A stretch of DNA of 52,892 bases, from NCBI RefSeq assembly GCF_000344135.1, contig NZ_BAOP01000033.1, positions 1-52,892 of the forward strand, given 5' to 3'. Of this stretch, positions 26,536-35,834 are shown in pieces (the stretch's first letter is position 1; each line of letters begins with the position of its first letter). The DNA comes from Gordonia malaquae NBRC 108250 (lineage in GTDB: Bacteria > Actinomycetota > Actinomycetes > Mycobacteriales > Mycobacteriaceae). The position numbers and the translations under genes were made by a program. The notes under the pieces were generated by a model. It did no database searches and was not told the DNA's origin. It was given only the letters and a program-made list of their open reading frames with translations.

Positions 26536-27990
26536 TCACACGGGTAGTAGGTCGGCGATCACACGGCCGAGCTGATCGACGTTGCGGCACTCGAACATGT
26601 CGATCGCGTCGCCGTAGGTCGACGCGGCCGAATCCCCCGAATCCCAGTGCTCCTTGCGTTCCGGGTTCAGCCAGTAGGCGTTGCGGACCTTGTCGCGGAT
26701 CTTCGCCAGGGAGTCGACGTGTGTCGGCCGGAAGTTGTTGCGCGCGTCGCCGAGGATCAGCAGCGCACTGCGGTGCGTCAGAGTGTCGAGGTAGTGGTCG
26801 GCGAAGCCTTTGAGCATGTGGCCGTAGTCGGAGTGTCCGTCACGCAGGCTGATCTGCGCCTGCGTCAGCATCGTCGTCATCCGTTCGCCGAACTGCGAGT
26901 CGTCGTTGCCGCGATCGAAGAACTCCGTGACCTCGTCGACGGTGTCGACGAACGCGAAGATCCTCACGTTGGAGAACTGCTGCCGCAGCGCGTACACGAG
27001 TTGCAGGGTGAACTGACTGAACCCGGACACCGACCCGGACACGTCGCAGATGACGATCAGCTCTGGTTTGCCGGGGCGCGGCTTGCGGCGTCGCAGGTCG
27101 ATCGGCACACCGCCGGTGGACATCGACGCACGCAGGGTCGCCCGCACGTCGACGGCGGCGTGCTTGTTGCGCCGACGACGGAACTCCAGCTTCGAAGCGA
27201 GCAGCCGAGCGATCGGGTCGATCGTCCGACGCATCTTGATCATGTCCTGCGGGTTCGCGGAGAAGAAGTCGATGTTCTCGGGCAGCTTGGGCACCGCGTA
27301 CTGCGAGACGGCGTCACGTCCGCGGACCTCGGCCATCCGCCGCTGCGTCTCGGTCTCCACGGCCTGACGGAGGCGGGTCGTGGCGTCGCGGGCGGCCTGC
27401 CTGTTGAGCGGATCGGTGCCCGCCCGCTCGCCGTCGCGTCCCTGCCCGCCGGCCATCGCCGCGGCGATCCTCGCGATCAGGGTCTGCGGCGAGATCACCG
27501 ACATCGCCTGGTACACCGAGTACGACTCCCCCTGCGCCGACTCGTATTGCCCCATCTCGGCGACGATCAGCGCCACCAGCTGGTCGAACCTGCCGTCCGC
27601 CATCGCTTCCGGGTCGGCGAGGGTCTGCGTGACGAGTTCGCGGACCGCATCGACGTCGACCTTTCCGTCCGCATCGCGCTTCACCACTGTGCTGGCGATG
27701 CGTGCAGCGTTTCCCAGCGGGAACCACAACTCGAAGCATCGGTCGAAGGTGTCCCGGTGCAGCGGATCAGACAGGATCGTCGCTGCGAGCCCCTCCCGGA
27801 GCGACTCGCGATCGAGCAGGTCGAGGACAGTCATCGCCTGGCCCGCATCGATCAGGTTCGACGGCCCGACAGTGATCCCCCGGCCACGCAGATCCTCGAC
27901 GAAACCGGTGAGGGTGTCGACGATCCTCTCGACTCCGCTCGAGGAGCTGGAAGCCTCGCTCGAGGAGCTCGGAGCCCCGGTCGAGACCAT
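26536..27990 (-). CDS. VWA domain protein (CoxE-like) paired with a MoxR ATPase
   Basis: A 484-residue protein with a C-terminal von Willebrand A domain whose MIDAS motif appears as VICDVSGSVSGFS. The N-terminal half is a helical CoxE-like region. A Ser-rich low-complexity stretch (SSSSEASSSSSGVE) sits at residues 7-20. MoxR/VWA pairs act as chaperones that fit metals or assemble complexes. The client is unknown. Start and the MoxR stop are separated by 1 nt. It corresponds to Rv2425c by position. Confidence 0.88.
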   Translation of the reverse strand: MVSTGAPSSSSEASSSSSGVERIVDTLTGFVEDLRGRGITVGPSNLIDAGQAMTVLDLLDRESLREGLAATILSDPLHRDTFDRCFELWFPLGNAARIASTVVKRDADGKVDVDAVRELVTQTLADPEAMADGRFDQLVALIVAEMGQYESAQGESYSVYQAMSVISPQTLIARIAAAMAGGQGRDGERAGTDPLNRQAARDATTRLRQAVETETQRRMAEVRGRDAVSQYAVPKLPENIDFFSANPQDMIKMRRTIDPIARLLASKLEFRRRRNKHAAVDVRATLRASMSTGGVPIDLRRRKPRPGKPELIVICDVSGSVSGFSQFTLQLVYALRQQFSNVRIFAFVDTVDEVTEFFDRGNDDSQFGERMTTMLTQAQISLRDGHSDYGHMLKGFADHYLDTLTHRSALLILGDARNNFRPTHVDSLAKIRDKVRNAYWLNPERKEHWDSGDSAASTYGDAIDMFECRNVDQLGRVIADLLPV

Positions 27991-27991
27991 G

Positions 27992-28888
27992 TCAGCCGAG
28001 CTTCAGTTCGCGAATCGCCGTCGTCACGTCGGGACGGTGCTTGAGGACCACGCCGAGAGTCTTCGCGATCAGCGACTCGTCGAGTCGGCCACCCTTGATC
28101 GCCTCGTCGCCGGTTGTCATCGCGAGCAGCGTGTTGCCCCAGTCGATGGTCTCGGCGACCGACGGCTTCTTCTTGATGTCGAGCCCACGAAGCACTCCGA
28201 CCACCCGGACGAGTTCGGTCGCGACCTTCGTCGGGAGCTCAGGGACACGAGACGAGAGGATCTCGCGTTCGAGCGCTGCGTCGGGGAAGTCGATGTACAG
28301 GTACAGGCAACGACGCTTGAGCGCCTCGGACAGTTCGCGGTTCGCATTGGACGTGAGCAGGACGATCGGTCGACGCTGCGCCGCGACCGTGCCCATCTCG
28401 GGGATGGTGATCGCGAAGTCACTGAGGACCTCGAGCAGCAGGCCTTCGATGTCGACGTCGGCCTTGTCGATCTCGTCGATCAGCAGGACCGTCGGCTCAG
28501 TTCGGCTGATCGCGGTCAACAGCGGCCTGGCCAACAGGAACTCTTCGGAGAAGATGTCGTTCTTGGTGGCGTCCCAGTCCCGGCTGCCCGCCGCCTGGAT
28601 CGCCAGGATCTGCTTGGCGTGATTCCACTCGTACAGGGCTCGAGCCTCATCGATGCCCTCGTAGCACTGCAGGCGGATCAGGTCCGCGCCGGTGGCCTGC
28701 GCGATGGCGCGCGCGAGTTCGGTCTTGCCGACACCCGCCGGGCCTTCCACGAGCAGAGGCTTGCCGAGGCGATCGGCGAGGAAGGTTGTCGTCGACGTCG
28801 CGGCGTCGGCCAGATATCCGGTCTCCCGCAAGCGTGCGGTGACGTCCGCGGTGTCGGCGAACACCGGCGTCACGTTGTCGGCGGTCAT
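27992..28888 (-). CDS. MoxR-family AAA+ ATPase
   Basis: A 298-residue AAA+ ATPase with Walker [10 protein letters not shown], Walker [11 protein letters not shown] and the sensor region [11 protein letters not shown]. MoxR proteins work with a VWA partner, here the next gene downstream, in maturation of enzyme complexes. The ATG overlaps the proA stop by 4 nt, so proA, moxR and the VWA gene form one unit. Upstream codons in frame are antisense to proA and are excluded. Confidence 0.93.
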   Translation of the reverse strand: MTADNVTPVFADTADVTARLRETGYLADAATSTTTFLADRLGKPLLVEGPAGVGKTELARAIAQATGADLIRLQCYEGIDEARALYEWNHAKQILAIQAAGSRDWDATKNDIFSEEFLLARPLLTAISRTEPTVLLIDEIDKADVDIEGLLLEVLSDFAITIPEMGTVAAQRRPIVLLTSNANRELSEALKRRCLYLYIDFPDAALEREILSSRVPELPTKVATELVRVVGVLRGLDIKKKPSVAETIDWGNTLLAMTTGDEAIKGGRLDESLIAKTLGVVLKHRPDVTTAIRELKLG

Positions 28889-30144
28889 GCCGGACGCACC
28901 TGTCCGTCGCCCCACACAAGCCACTTGGTGGAGGTGAGTTCGGTGAGTCCCATCGGGCCGCGGGCGTGCAGCTTCTGCGTGGAGATGCCGATCTCGGCGC
29001 CGAACCCGAACTGCTCGCCGTCGGTGAACGCGGTGGACGCGTTCACCATCACCGCTGCGGCGTCGACCCGTGCCGTGAACTCGTTGGCGGCCGAGAGCGA
29101 ACTCGTGATGATCGCTTCGGTGTGCCCGGTGCCGTAGGCGGCGATGTGGTCGATCGCGGCGTCGAGGCCGTCGATCACCTTGAGCGCGATGTCCAGCGAC
29201 AGGTACTCGCGATGCCAGTCGTCCTCGGTCGCGGGTTCGAACCCCGGCTCGTCGCTGTGGATCACCACACCCTGCGCCTGAAGTGCGGTCACGATCGGGG
29301 TGAGCGCCGTGTCGGCGACTCCCGCGTCGATGAGCACCGTCTCCACGGTGTTGCACACGCTGGGGCGACGCGTCTTCGCGTTCAGGATGATTCGGGTGGC
29401 GATGTCGACGTCGGCGTCGGCATGCACGTAGATGTGGCAGTTGCCGGTCCCGGTCTCGATGGTCGGCACGGTCGCGTCGCGGACGACCGCCGAGATCAGA
29501 CCTGCACCGCCACGGGGGATCACGACGTCGACCAGGCCACGTGCGCGAATGAGCGCGGTCACGCTGTCCCTGGTCTCACTGGGCAGCAGCGCAACGGCGT
29601 CCGGACTCACCTTGTGCTCGGCGAGCACGTCGCGCAGGATCGCGACGAGTGCGGCGTTCGAGTCGGCGGCCGACGACGATCCGCGCAGCAGCACTGCATT
29701 GCCCGCCTTGAACGAGATGCCGAAACCGTCGACGGTCACATTGGGGCGCGCTTCGTAGACGAAGCCGACCACACCGAGCGGAACTCGGACCTGACGGAGT
29801 TCGAGGCCGTTCGGAAGAGTCTTGCCCGCGGTCACCTGGCCGATCGGGTCCGGCAGTGCCGCAACCTGGCGAAGGCCGCCGGTGATGCCCGCGATCCGCT
29901 CCTGCGTGAGCCGCAGGCGATCGACGAGTGACGCCTCGGTGCCTGCTGCTTCGGCACGTGCGACGTCGGAGGCGTTGGCCTCCAGGACGGTCTCGGCGGC
30001 CGCGTCGATCGCATCGGCGGCGGCCAGGAGCACTGCGTCCTTCTGGGCGGTGGTCAGGGTGGCGAGGCTCCGCGACGCCTGCTTCGCAGCGGTCGCGAGG
30101 TCGGTGACGACAGCCGTCACGTCCTCGATGGTGGGTGCACTCAT
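28885..30144 (-). CDS. proA: Glutamate-5-semialdehyde dehydrogenase
   Basis: A 419-residue enzyme that reduces gamma-glutamyl phosphate to glutamate semialdehyde in proline synthesis. It shows the NADP-binding and catalytic pattern, with the catalytic Cys in [13 protein letters not shown] and [17 protein letters not shown] near residue 125. Its ATG overlaps the stop of the sensor-kinase gene, yet a TAACCT box inside the end of that gene stands 6 nt upstream. It could therefore have its own leaderless promoter. Confidence 0.96.
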   Translation of the reverse strand: MSAPTIEDVTAVVTDLATAAKQASRSLATLTTAQKDAVLLAAADAIDAAAETVLEANASDVARAEAAGTEASLVDRLRLTQERIAGITGGLRQVAALPDPIGQVTAGKTLPNGLELRQVRVPLGVVGFVYEARPNVTVDGFGISFKAGNAVLLRGSSSAADSNAALVAILRDVLAEHKVSPDAVALLPSETRDSVTALIRARGLVDVVIPRGGAGLISAVVRDATVPTIETGTGNCHIYVHADADVDIATRIILNAKTRRPSVCNTVETVLIDAGVADTALTPIVTALQAQGVVIHSDEPGFEPATEDDWHREYLSLDIALKVIDGLDAAIDHIAAYGTGHTEAIITSSLSAANEFTARVDAAAVMVNASTAFTDGEQFGFGAEIGISTQKLHARGPMGLTELTSTKWLVWGDGQVRPA

Positions 30145-31268
30145 GCGTCCAGGTTAGCGCTGCCCTCCGACGGTCCCGCCGTGGGCAGTGTCACTGTGAA
30201 CACAGCTCCCGTTCCCCGCCCCGCGCTCGCCGCCGACACCGTGCCACCGTGGGCCTGAACCAGCGCCGCGACGATGGTCAGGCCGATTCCGCTGCCCCCG
30301 TCTCGGCTGGAGCGAGCGGTGTCGGCTCTGTAGAAGCGATCGAAGACGTGTGGGAGATGCTCGGGATCGATCCCCTCCCCGCTGTCGGAGACGGTGACGA
30401 CGACACCGTCGCCTGCGCGGACTGTGCGGAGAGTGACAGAACCGCCCCTGGGCGTGTGCCGACGCGCATTGTCGAGGAGATTGCCGAGGACTTGACCGAT
30501 GCGTGCCGGGTCCACTGTCAGCACGATGTCGGGATCGGTGTCGACCTGCAGGTCGAGGCCTGCGTCCCGGTACGCCGCCGACGCCGCGGTCACCGCCGCG
30601 GTGACGAGTGCGCCCGTCGTGGTGCGTTCCGGGCGAATCGGATCGAGTCCCTCCTGAACCCGCGACACCGCGTTGATGTCCTCCGCCAGACGTGCCAGAC
30701 GCTGTGAACCGGCACGCAACACCCGGATCGTGTCGACATCTGCCGTCCGGACCCCGTCTTCGAGCGCCTCGAGGTGAGAGTTGATCGTCGCGATCGGCGT
30801 GCGCATCTCGTGACCGAGGTCGGCAAGCATCCGACGGCGAGTCGACTCGGTCTCGCCGAGACGGCGGGCGAGTTCGTTCACCGCGTCCGCGAGATCGGCG
30901 AATTCCCTTCCGAGGCCGGCGTCGTCGTCGACCCTGGTGTCGTATCGTCCGCGGGCGATGTCACCGGCGGATTCGGCGAGCGCACCGACCGAGCGGTCCA
31001 CCCGGCGGGCGAGCCACCAGCTCACTGCGAGCGCGATGAGCACCGCGACCAGCGCGGCGATCCCCCACGCCGGCACGAGGGTGCCGCGAAACGCCATCTC
31101 GATGTGGGCGGCGAGTCCGGAGTCCTCTTCGATGCCCGCCTGTTGGAGGTGCTCGTGGAACAGGCCCGGCGCGATGAGCACCGATACGACCGCGGCCGTT
31201 GCGACACATCCGATCACCACCAGCGACGATGCGAGGAACAGCCGTGTCCCGAAACCAGCGCGGTTCAT
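30141..31268 (-). CDS. Two-component sensor histidine kinase
   Basis: A 375-residue membrane kinase. It has two membrane segments ([23 protein letters not shown] and [23 protein letters not shown]) with a short 40-residue extracytoplasmic loop between them. HAMP, a HisKA domain with the phosphorylated His in [11 protein letters not shown], then an HATPase domain with N box ([11 protein letters not shown]), G1 (DSGEGID) and G2 (GGSGIGL) follow. Its ATG overlaps the response-regulator stop. The short sensor loop suggests sensing in or at the membrane. The signal is unknown; the divergent DUF305 lipoprotein hints at metal or envelope stress. Confidence 0.93.
   Translation of the reverse strand: MNRAGFGTRLFLASSLVVIGCVATAAVVSVLIAPGLFHEHLQQAGIEEDSGLAAHIEMAFRGTLVPAWGIAALVAVLIALAVSWWLARRVDRSVGALAESAGDIARGRYDTRVDDDAGLGREFADLADAVNELARRLGETESTRRRMLADLGHEMRTPIATINSHLEALEDGVRTADVDTIRVLRAGSQRLARLAEDINAVSRVQEGLDPIRPERTTTGALVTAAVTAASAAYRDAGLDLQVDTDPDIVLTVDPARIGQVLGNLLDNARRHTPRGGSVTLRTVRAGDGVVVTVSDSGEGIDPEHLPHVFDRFYRADTARSSRDGGSGIGLTIVAALVQAHGGTVSAASAGRGTGAVFTVTLPTAGPSEGSANLDA
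30151..30156 (-). promoter_or_regulatory. -10 box (TAACCT) for proA inside the sensor-kinase gene
   Basis: TAACCT lies in the last codons of the histidine-kinase gene, exactly 6 nt before the proA ATG. This would free proA expression from the unrelated two-component operon. Confidence 0.4.
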
Positions 31269-32017
31269 GCGCCGTCGCCCATGCGGTAGCCGACGCCGCG
31301 CACGGTGATCACGAACCGGGGGTCGGAGGCGTCGTCGCCCAGTTTGCGGCGCAGGTGGCCGATGTGGACGTCGACGAGATGATCGGCGCCATTCCATCCG
31401 GTCCGCCAGACCGCGTCGATCAACGCACTGCGGGTGACGACCACCCCGGGATCGGCCGACAGCACCGCCAGCACGTCGAACTCGGTGCGGGTGAGATGCA
31501 CCACCTCATCAGCGACGCTCACCTCGCGGGCCGCGACGTCGATCGTGAGATCGCCGAACACTCTCACCTCGCGCGGCACGGTGCGGGTCGCAGGGCCGCC
31601 GAGCCCCGCTCGTGGCCTGCGAATCCGCGCTTGAATGCGCGCGGACAGCTCACGTGGGCTGAACGGTTTGGTCATGTAGTCGTCGGCTCCGACCGAGAGG
31701 CCGATGAGGGTGTCGACCTCGTCGCTCCGCGCGGTGAGCATCACAACGTAGGCGTCGGAGAACTCCCGCACCCGCCGGCACACCTCCACGCCGTCGAGCC
31801 CGGGCAGCCCGAGGTCGAGGACGAGGACATCGGGGTCGACGGCACGAGCGGTCTCGACTGCCTCGGCGCCGTCGCCCACTACGGTGACGTCGAATCCGTC
31901 CCGTTTCAGATACGACGCGACGAGGTCGGCGAGGTCCGGCTCGTCGTCGACGACCATCGCCCTCAGCGCGGTCCGCGCGGGTTCACTCATGACGTCCATC
32001 ATGGCCGTACCCGTCAC
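31265..32017 (-). CDS. OmpR/PhoB-family response regulator
   Basis: A 250-residue regulator with a receiver domain (acidic pair in MVVDDEPDLADLV, phospho-Asp in VLVLDLGLPGLDG, Lys in YMTKPFS) and a C-terminal winged helix (LTRTEFDVLAVLSADPGVVVTRSALIDAVW...RGVGYRMG). I favour the GTG at 32017, because AAGGAG lies 9 nt before it. An ATG at 31990 giving MSEPARTALRAM is an equally usual choice. Direct repeats spaced by 11 bp lie just upstream, as expected for autoregulation. Confidence 0.93.
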   Translation of the reverse strand: MTGTAMMDVMSEPARTALRAMVVDDEPDLADLVASYLKRDGFDVTVVGDGAEAVETARAVDPDVLVLDLGLPGLDGVEVCRRVREFSDAYVVMLTARSDEVDTLIGLSVGADDYMTKPFSPRELSARIQARIRRPRAGLGGPATRTVPREVRVFGDLTIDVAAREVSVADEVVHLTRTEFDVLAVLSADPGVVVTRSALIDAVWRTGWNGADHLVDVHIGHLRRKLGDDASDPRFVITVRGVGYRMGDGA

Positions 32018-32029
32018 GAGCACCCACTC

Positions 32030-32046
32030 CTTGAGGAGATCTTGAG
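32030..32046 (-). promoter_or_regulatory. Direct repeats CTCAAG spaced 11 bp, candidate response-regulator site
   Basis: On the minus strand CTCAAG occurs twice (32046-32041 and 32035-32030) with 5 nt between, so the period is 11 bp, about one helical turn. OmpR-family regulators bind such repeats. The site lies between the response-regulator gene and the divergent DUF305 gene and overlaps the regulator's ribosome-binding site. Confidence 0.45.
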
Positions 32047-32125
32047 GCGACCTACAGCCGAATCAGGGTGTGCGACGGCCACACTCGACACGAGTACCCC
32101 GTAAGCCTGAGTGAAAGGTCCATGC

Positions 32126-32728
32126 ATGAACCCCCGTCTGATCGCCGCTTCCATCGCCGCTGTCGCCGCCGTCGCAGTCCTCGGCGCCTGCTCGTCGTCG
32201 GACGACTCGACGTCCGGACACGAGGGTCACGACATGTCGGCGACGTCCCAGTCCACGTCGGCGTCCGCGAAGGGCTCGAACAACGCAGCTGACGTCATGT
32301 TCGCGCAGATGATGCTTCCTCACCACGAGCAGGCGCTGGAGATGAGCGACATCCTGCTCGCCAAGGACGGTGTGCCCGCCGACGTCCGTGAACTCGCGAC
32401 CACCATCAAGGCCGCGCAGGGACCGGAGATCACTCAGCTGAACTCATGGCTCACCGCGTGGGGCGCACCGAAGACCGCCGACATGTCGGGACACTCCATG
32501 GACGGCATGGTCTCGCCCGAGGACATCACCAAGCTCAAGAACGCGCCGGGGCCGGAGGCCGCAAAGCTCTACCTGACGCAGATGATCGCGCACCACGAAG
32601 GCGCCGTCGCGATGGCGGAGACGCAGATCGACGACGGCCAGAATCCCGACGCCGTCGCAATGGCCCGCAGCATCGTCGAGTCTCAGAACGCCGAGATCGA
32701 ACAGATGAAGGGCATGCTCGGGAGCTGA
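32126..32728 (+). CDS. DUF305 lipoprotein, His/Met-rich
   Basis: A 200-residue DUF305 protein with a lipoprotein signal (LIAASIAAVAAVAVLGAC, cleavage before Cys about 22). Two ferritin-like DUF305 units carry MFAQMMLPHHEQALEM and YLTQMIAHHEGAVAMA, and a linker has MSGHSMDGM. GHEGHDM near the N-terminus adds further His/Met. Related proteins occur with copper-resistance and metal genes, so metal binding in the envelope is plausible but not proven. GAAAGG precedes the ATG. It is divergent from the two-component pair. Confidence 0.9.
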   Translation: MNPRLIAASIAAVAAVAVLGACSSSDDSTSGHEGHDMSATSQSTSASAKGSNNAADVMFAQMMLPHHEQALEMSDILLAKDGVPADVRELATTIKAAQGPEITQLNSWLTAWGAPKTADMSGHSMDGMVSPEDITKLKNAPGPEAAKLYLTQMIAHHEGAVAMAETQIDDGQNPDAVAMARSIVESQNAEIEQMKGMLGS

Positions 32729-32740
32729 CCCAGGCCCGTC

Positions 32741-33472
32741 TCAACACGAGTCGAGCGCACGAGAGAGCACGTCGCGCGACGGCGCGTCGACGGGCAGGCT
32801 GTACCTCGCGAGGACCAGCACGAACTGGACCGCGTACTGGCAGTGGAATGAGCGAAGCGGCGGCATCCAGCGACCTGGTTCGGCATCGGACTTCTCCTGG
32901 TTGCTGCCGCCGTCGACCGCGACGAGATTCGACGGGTCGTTGGCGAACGCCGTCCGGCGTTCCGGCTGCCACTTCACTGCGCCCATGTCCCACGCGTACG
33001 CCAGCGGGACGATGTGATCTATCTGCACCGCGCTCGATGTTCTGCCACGCTCGAACACCACCGGCCGCCCGGTGTACGGGCTGGTCAGCACACCCGCCGA
33101 AACCGCCTTCGGGCAGGAGCTGGTCGTGGCCGTGCCGGACACCGCGACGTCCCGGGTGAGGATGTCGTTGCGGGTGTCGCATCCGTTCTGAGATCCCGGT
33201 GCATCGGAATCGTCAGTCCACGACGACCCGAACGCCTCCCGCTGGTAGCCGGCGTCGTGGGGCGGCCTCGCGCCGATCACCGTCAGGTCTCCGAATGCCT
33301 TCCGAGCGGCCGCGACCTGAGCCGCGGGCACCGGTCGTCGCTCCTGAACAGGTCCGACACCCACCGCCACGGTCACCGACGTCAGTGCGAACACTGCCAA
33401 CCCGATCCACTGCCGAGTCGAGAGGCGGACCCGGCCCGAGCGACTACGAACATGCCGATCCGCCCATCGCAT
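32741..33472 (-). CDS. Membrane-anchored or secreted HNH endonuclease (DUF1524/GmrSD-like)
   Basis: A 243-residue protein with an Arg-rich N-terminus and one hydrophobic segment (WIGLAVFALTSVTVAVGV, about 22-39). The C-terminal HNH/DUF1524-type nuclease core has IDHIVPLAYAWDMGA and NDPSNLVAVDGGSNQEKSD. The paired Cys residues (near CDTRNDIL and SSCPK) fit an exported protein. It likely cuts DNA outside the cytoplasm, for nutrition or DNA processing. It lies 12 nt from the convergent DUF305 gene. Confidence 0.88.
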   Translation of the reverse strand: MRWADRHVRSRSGRVRLSTRQWIGLAVFALTSVTVAVGVGPVQERRPVPAAQVAAARKAFGDLTVIGARPPHDAGYQREAFGSSWTDDSDAPGSQNGCDTRNDILTRDVAVSGTATTSSCPKAVSAGVLTSPYTGRPVVFERGRTSSAVQIDHIVPLAYAWDMGAVKWQPERRTAFANDPSNLVAVDGGSNQEKSDAEPGRWMPPLRSFHCQYAVQFVLVLARYSLPVDAPSRDVLSRALDSC

Positions 33473-33554
33473 CGTGCCTCCCCCGCCGAGATCCGCCCCT
33501 CACAAGGTCAGACGCACAGCATCTCGCGGCGGTTCCACGACACGCGGAGAAACG

Positions 33555-35834
33555 TCAGGACTTCTCCAGATACTGCGCACGGGACGGGAGAAGCACAGCA
33601 TCGACGAGGTCGGCGAGCGCAGGGTGATCGGCCAGCGCGCGGTCGGCGGCGACGATCGCCTCCGACAGCGCGCGGGCGTCCGCGATCACTTCCACGTCGT
33701 CGATCAGCGAGAGGAAGCTGAGCGACGACTTGCCGCCGGACTGCAGGGACCCGAGAACATCGCCTTCCCGGCGTTGCCGCAGGTCGACGAGTGCGAGTTC
33801 AAATCCGTCGTTCGACTTCTCCACCGCCCGCAGTCGCTCCATCGACGCAGACACCTCGTGGGCGGCCGTCAGCAGCAGGCACAGTCCCGCGTGCCCGCCA
33901 CGCCCGACTCGTCCGCGCAGCTGGTGCAACTGGCTGACGCCGAAGCGTTCGGCGTTGACGATCGCCATCATGGTCGCGTTGGGGACGTCGACGCCCACTT
34001 CGATGACGGTCGTCGCGACGAGAACATCGATCTCACCGCGGGTGAAGGCGTCCATCACGTCGTTCTTGTCGTCGGCGTGCATCCGCCCGTGCAGGACGGC
34101 GATCCGCCTCCCCGGAAGCCACCGCGTCTCGAGCATCTCCGCCTGCTGGAGCACCGAGACGGTGTCGTCCTCCTTCTCGGCCGCCTTACCGGATCTGGAC
34201 GACTTCTTCTTCGGCTTCGACTCCTCGTCGCCGATCCGGGTGCACACCACGTACACCTGCCGACCCGCGTCGATCTCCTCGCCCGCCCTGGCCCACGCAC
34301 GGTCGACCCATTTGGCGTTCGTCATCGGAACGACGCTTGTAGTGATCGGCTGCCTGCCGCGCGGAAGCTCCGTCATCACCGAGGTCTCGAGGTCGCCGAA
34401 CGTGGTCATCGCGACCGTCCGCGGAATCGGCGTCGCGGTCATCACCAAGAAGTGCGGACGCTTGTCCTCCCTGCCCTTCGAACGCAGGATGTCACGCTGC
34501 TCAACTCCGAAGCGGTGCTGCTCGTCGACGACCACCAGACCGAGGTCGAAGAACTCGACGTTCTCCTCCAACAGCGCGTGAGTGCCGATGACGATGCCCG
34601 CGTCGCCGGTGACGGCGTCGAGCAGGGTCCGACGCTTGGCCGCGGTGGTCAACGATCCGGTCAGCAGACCAACACGGGTCGCGCCGTCGGCCGCGCCGAG
34701 TTCCCCGCCCCGTGCGAGGTCGCCGAGCATTGTCATGACCGTCCGGTAGTGCTGGGCGGCAAGGACTTCCGTGGGCGCGAGGATCGCGCACTGGTGACCG
34801 TTGTCGACCACTCGCAGCATAGCGAGAAGCGATACGAGCGTCTTGCCGGAGCCGACTTCACCCTGCAGGAGACGGTTCATCGGGTGCTCCACGGAGAGGT
34901 CGTCGCCGATCTCCCCGAGCACGGTCTTCTGGCCGTCGGTCAGTTCGAACGGCAGTCGAGCCAACAGCTGGTCTTCGAGCCCCCCGGGCACATGGACCGC
35001 CGCCATCGAACGTTCGGCGCCGAGGTCGGCGCGCTTCTGCGCGAGAGCGGTCTGGACTGCCAGGGCCTCGTCGAACTTGAGGCGTTCACGCGCCGCTTCG
35101 ATCGACTCCATCGTCTCCGGTAGGTGGACGTGACGGAGGGCTTCGTCGCTGGTGATGAGACCGCGTTCGGTGCGTTGCTGCTCGGAGAGCGGGTCCGCCG
35201 ACGGCACCGTGTCGGCGAGCACCTGGCGGACGGCCCGCCAGATCTCCCACGTCTGGATCTCGCGGGTCGCCGGATACATGGGAATGATCGAGCGGCCGAA
35301 GTTCTCCACGTCGTCGGCGGTTCCGGTGGAGATCTCCGCGTCGTCGGCCGAGTCGGTGTCCGACGGTCGGGCGGCGTCGAGCAGTTCCTCCATCATTCCG
35401 GTCCCGCGGACGTCGACTCCGTCGTCTGGCAGCACGAGCCAGTCCGGATGCGACAGCTGGATCTGATTGTTGAAGTACTTGACCTTGCCTGCGAGCGCGA
35501 CGCGAACTCCGGCCCGCAGCACTCGCTGGATGTACCGAGCGTTGAAGAAGCTCGCCTCGTACCGACGGTTCCCGTCGTCGACGACGACCTTGAGGAACTT
35601 GCCGTATCTCCGCTTCATCGTGATCATCTGCGCGCGTTCGACGCGACCGATGACGGTGATCCACTCGTCTGGTTCGGGCAGCTCGGTGGTCGAGACCTGC
35701 CCCTGCCGGATGTATCGCCGCGGCACGTACCGCAGCAGTTCTCCGACAGTCGTCAGTTCCAGACCTTCGAGCTTGCCGACGAGCTTCTTCTCGAGGGTCG
35801 TCTCGGACAGCAGCGACGTGTGGGTCAGCATCAT
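33555..35834 (-). CDS. recG: ATP-dependent DNA helicase RecG
   Basis: A 759-residue DNA-junction helicase. It has an N-terminal wedge/OB domain (TVGELLRYVPRRY...ITVIGRVERAQM), then helicase motifs I (GEVGSGKT), DEQHRFGV (II) and TATPIPRT (III), and the C-terminal TRG region with QLRGRVGRGGHAGLCLL. It contains a short basic/Ser insertion (KPKKKSSRSGKAAEKEDD). Its ATG overlaps the DAK2 stop by 4 nt, so the two are coupled, as in M. tuberculosis. Confidence 0.96.
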   Translation of the reverse strand: MMLTHTSLLSETTLEKKLVGKLEGLELTTVGELLRYVPRRYIRQGQVSTTELPEPDEWITVIGRVERAQMITMKRRYGKFLKVVVDDGNRRYEASFFNARYIQRVLRAGVRVALAGKVKYFNNQIQLSHPDWLVLPDDGVDVRGTGMMEELLDAARPSDTDSADDAEISTGTADDVENFGRSIIPMYPATREIQTWEIWRAVRQVLADTVPSADPLSEQQRTERGLITSDEALRHVHLPETMESIEAARERLKFDEALAVQTALAQKRADLGAERSMAAVHVPGGLEDQLLARLPFELTDGQKTVLGEIGDDLSVEHPMNRLLQGEVGSGKTLVSLLAMLRVVDNGHQCAILAPTEVLAAQHYRTVMTMLGDLARGGELGAADGATRVGLLTGSLTTAAKRRTLLDAVTGDAGIVIGTHALLEENVEFFDLGLVVVDEQHRFGVEQRDILRSKGREDKRPHFLVMTATPIPRTVAMTTFGDLETSVMTELPRGRQPITTSVVPMTNAKWVDRAWARAGEEIDAGRQVYVVCTRIGDEESKPKKKSSRSGKAAEKEDDTVSVLQQAEMLETRWLPGRRIAVLHGRMHADDKNDVMDAFTRGEIDVLVATTVIEVGVDVPNATMMAIVNAERFGVSQLHQLRGRVGRGGHAGLCLLLTAAHEVSASMERLRAVEKSNDGFELALVDLRQRREGDVLGSLQSGGKSSLSFLSLIDDVEVIADARALSEAIVAADRALADHPALADLVDAVLLPSRAQYLEKS

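Noticed and set aside
33474..35123. A 549-codon plus-strand frame opposite recG
   Set aside because: The recG helicase motifs on the minus strand are complete, so this frame is a shadow.
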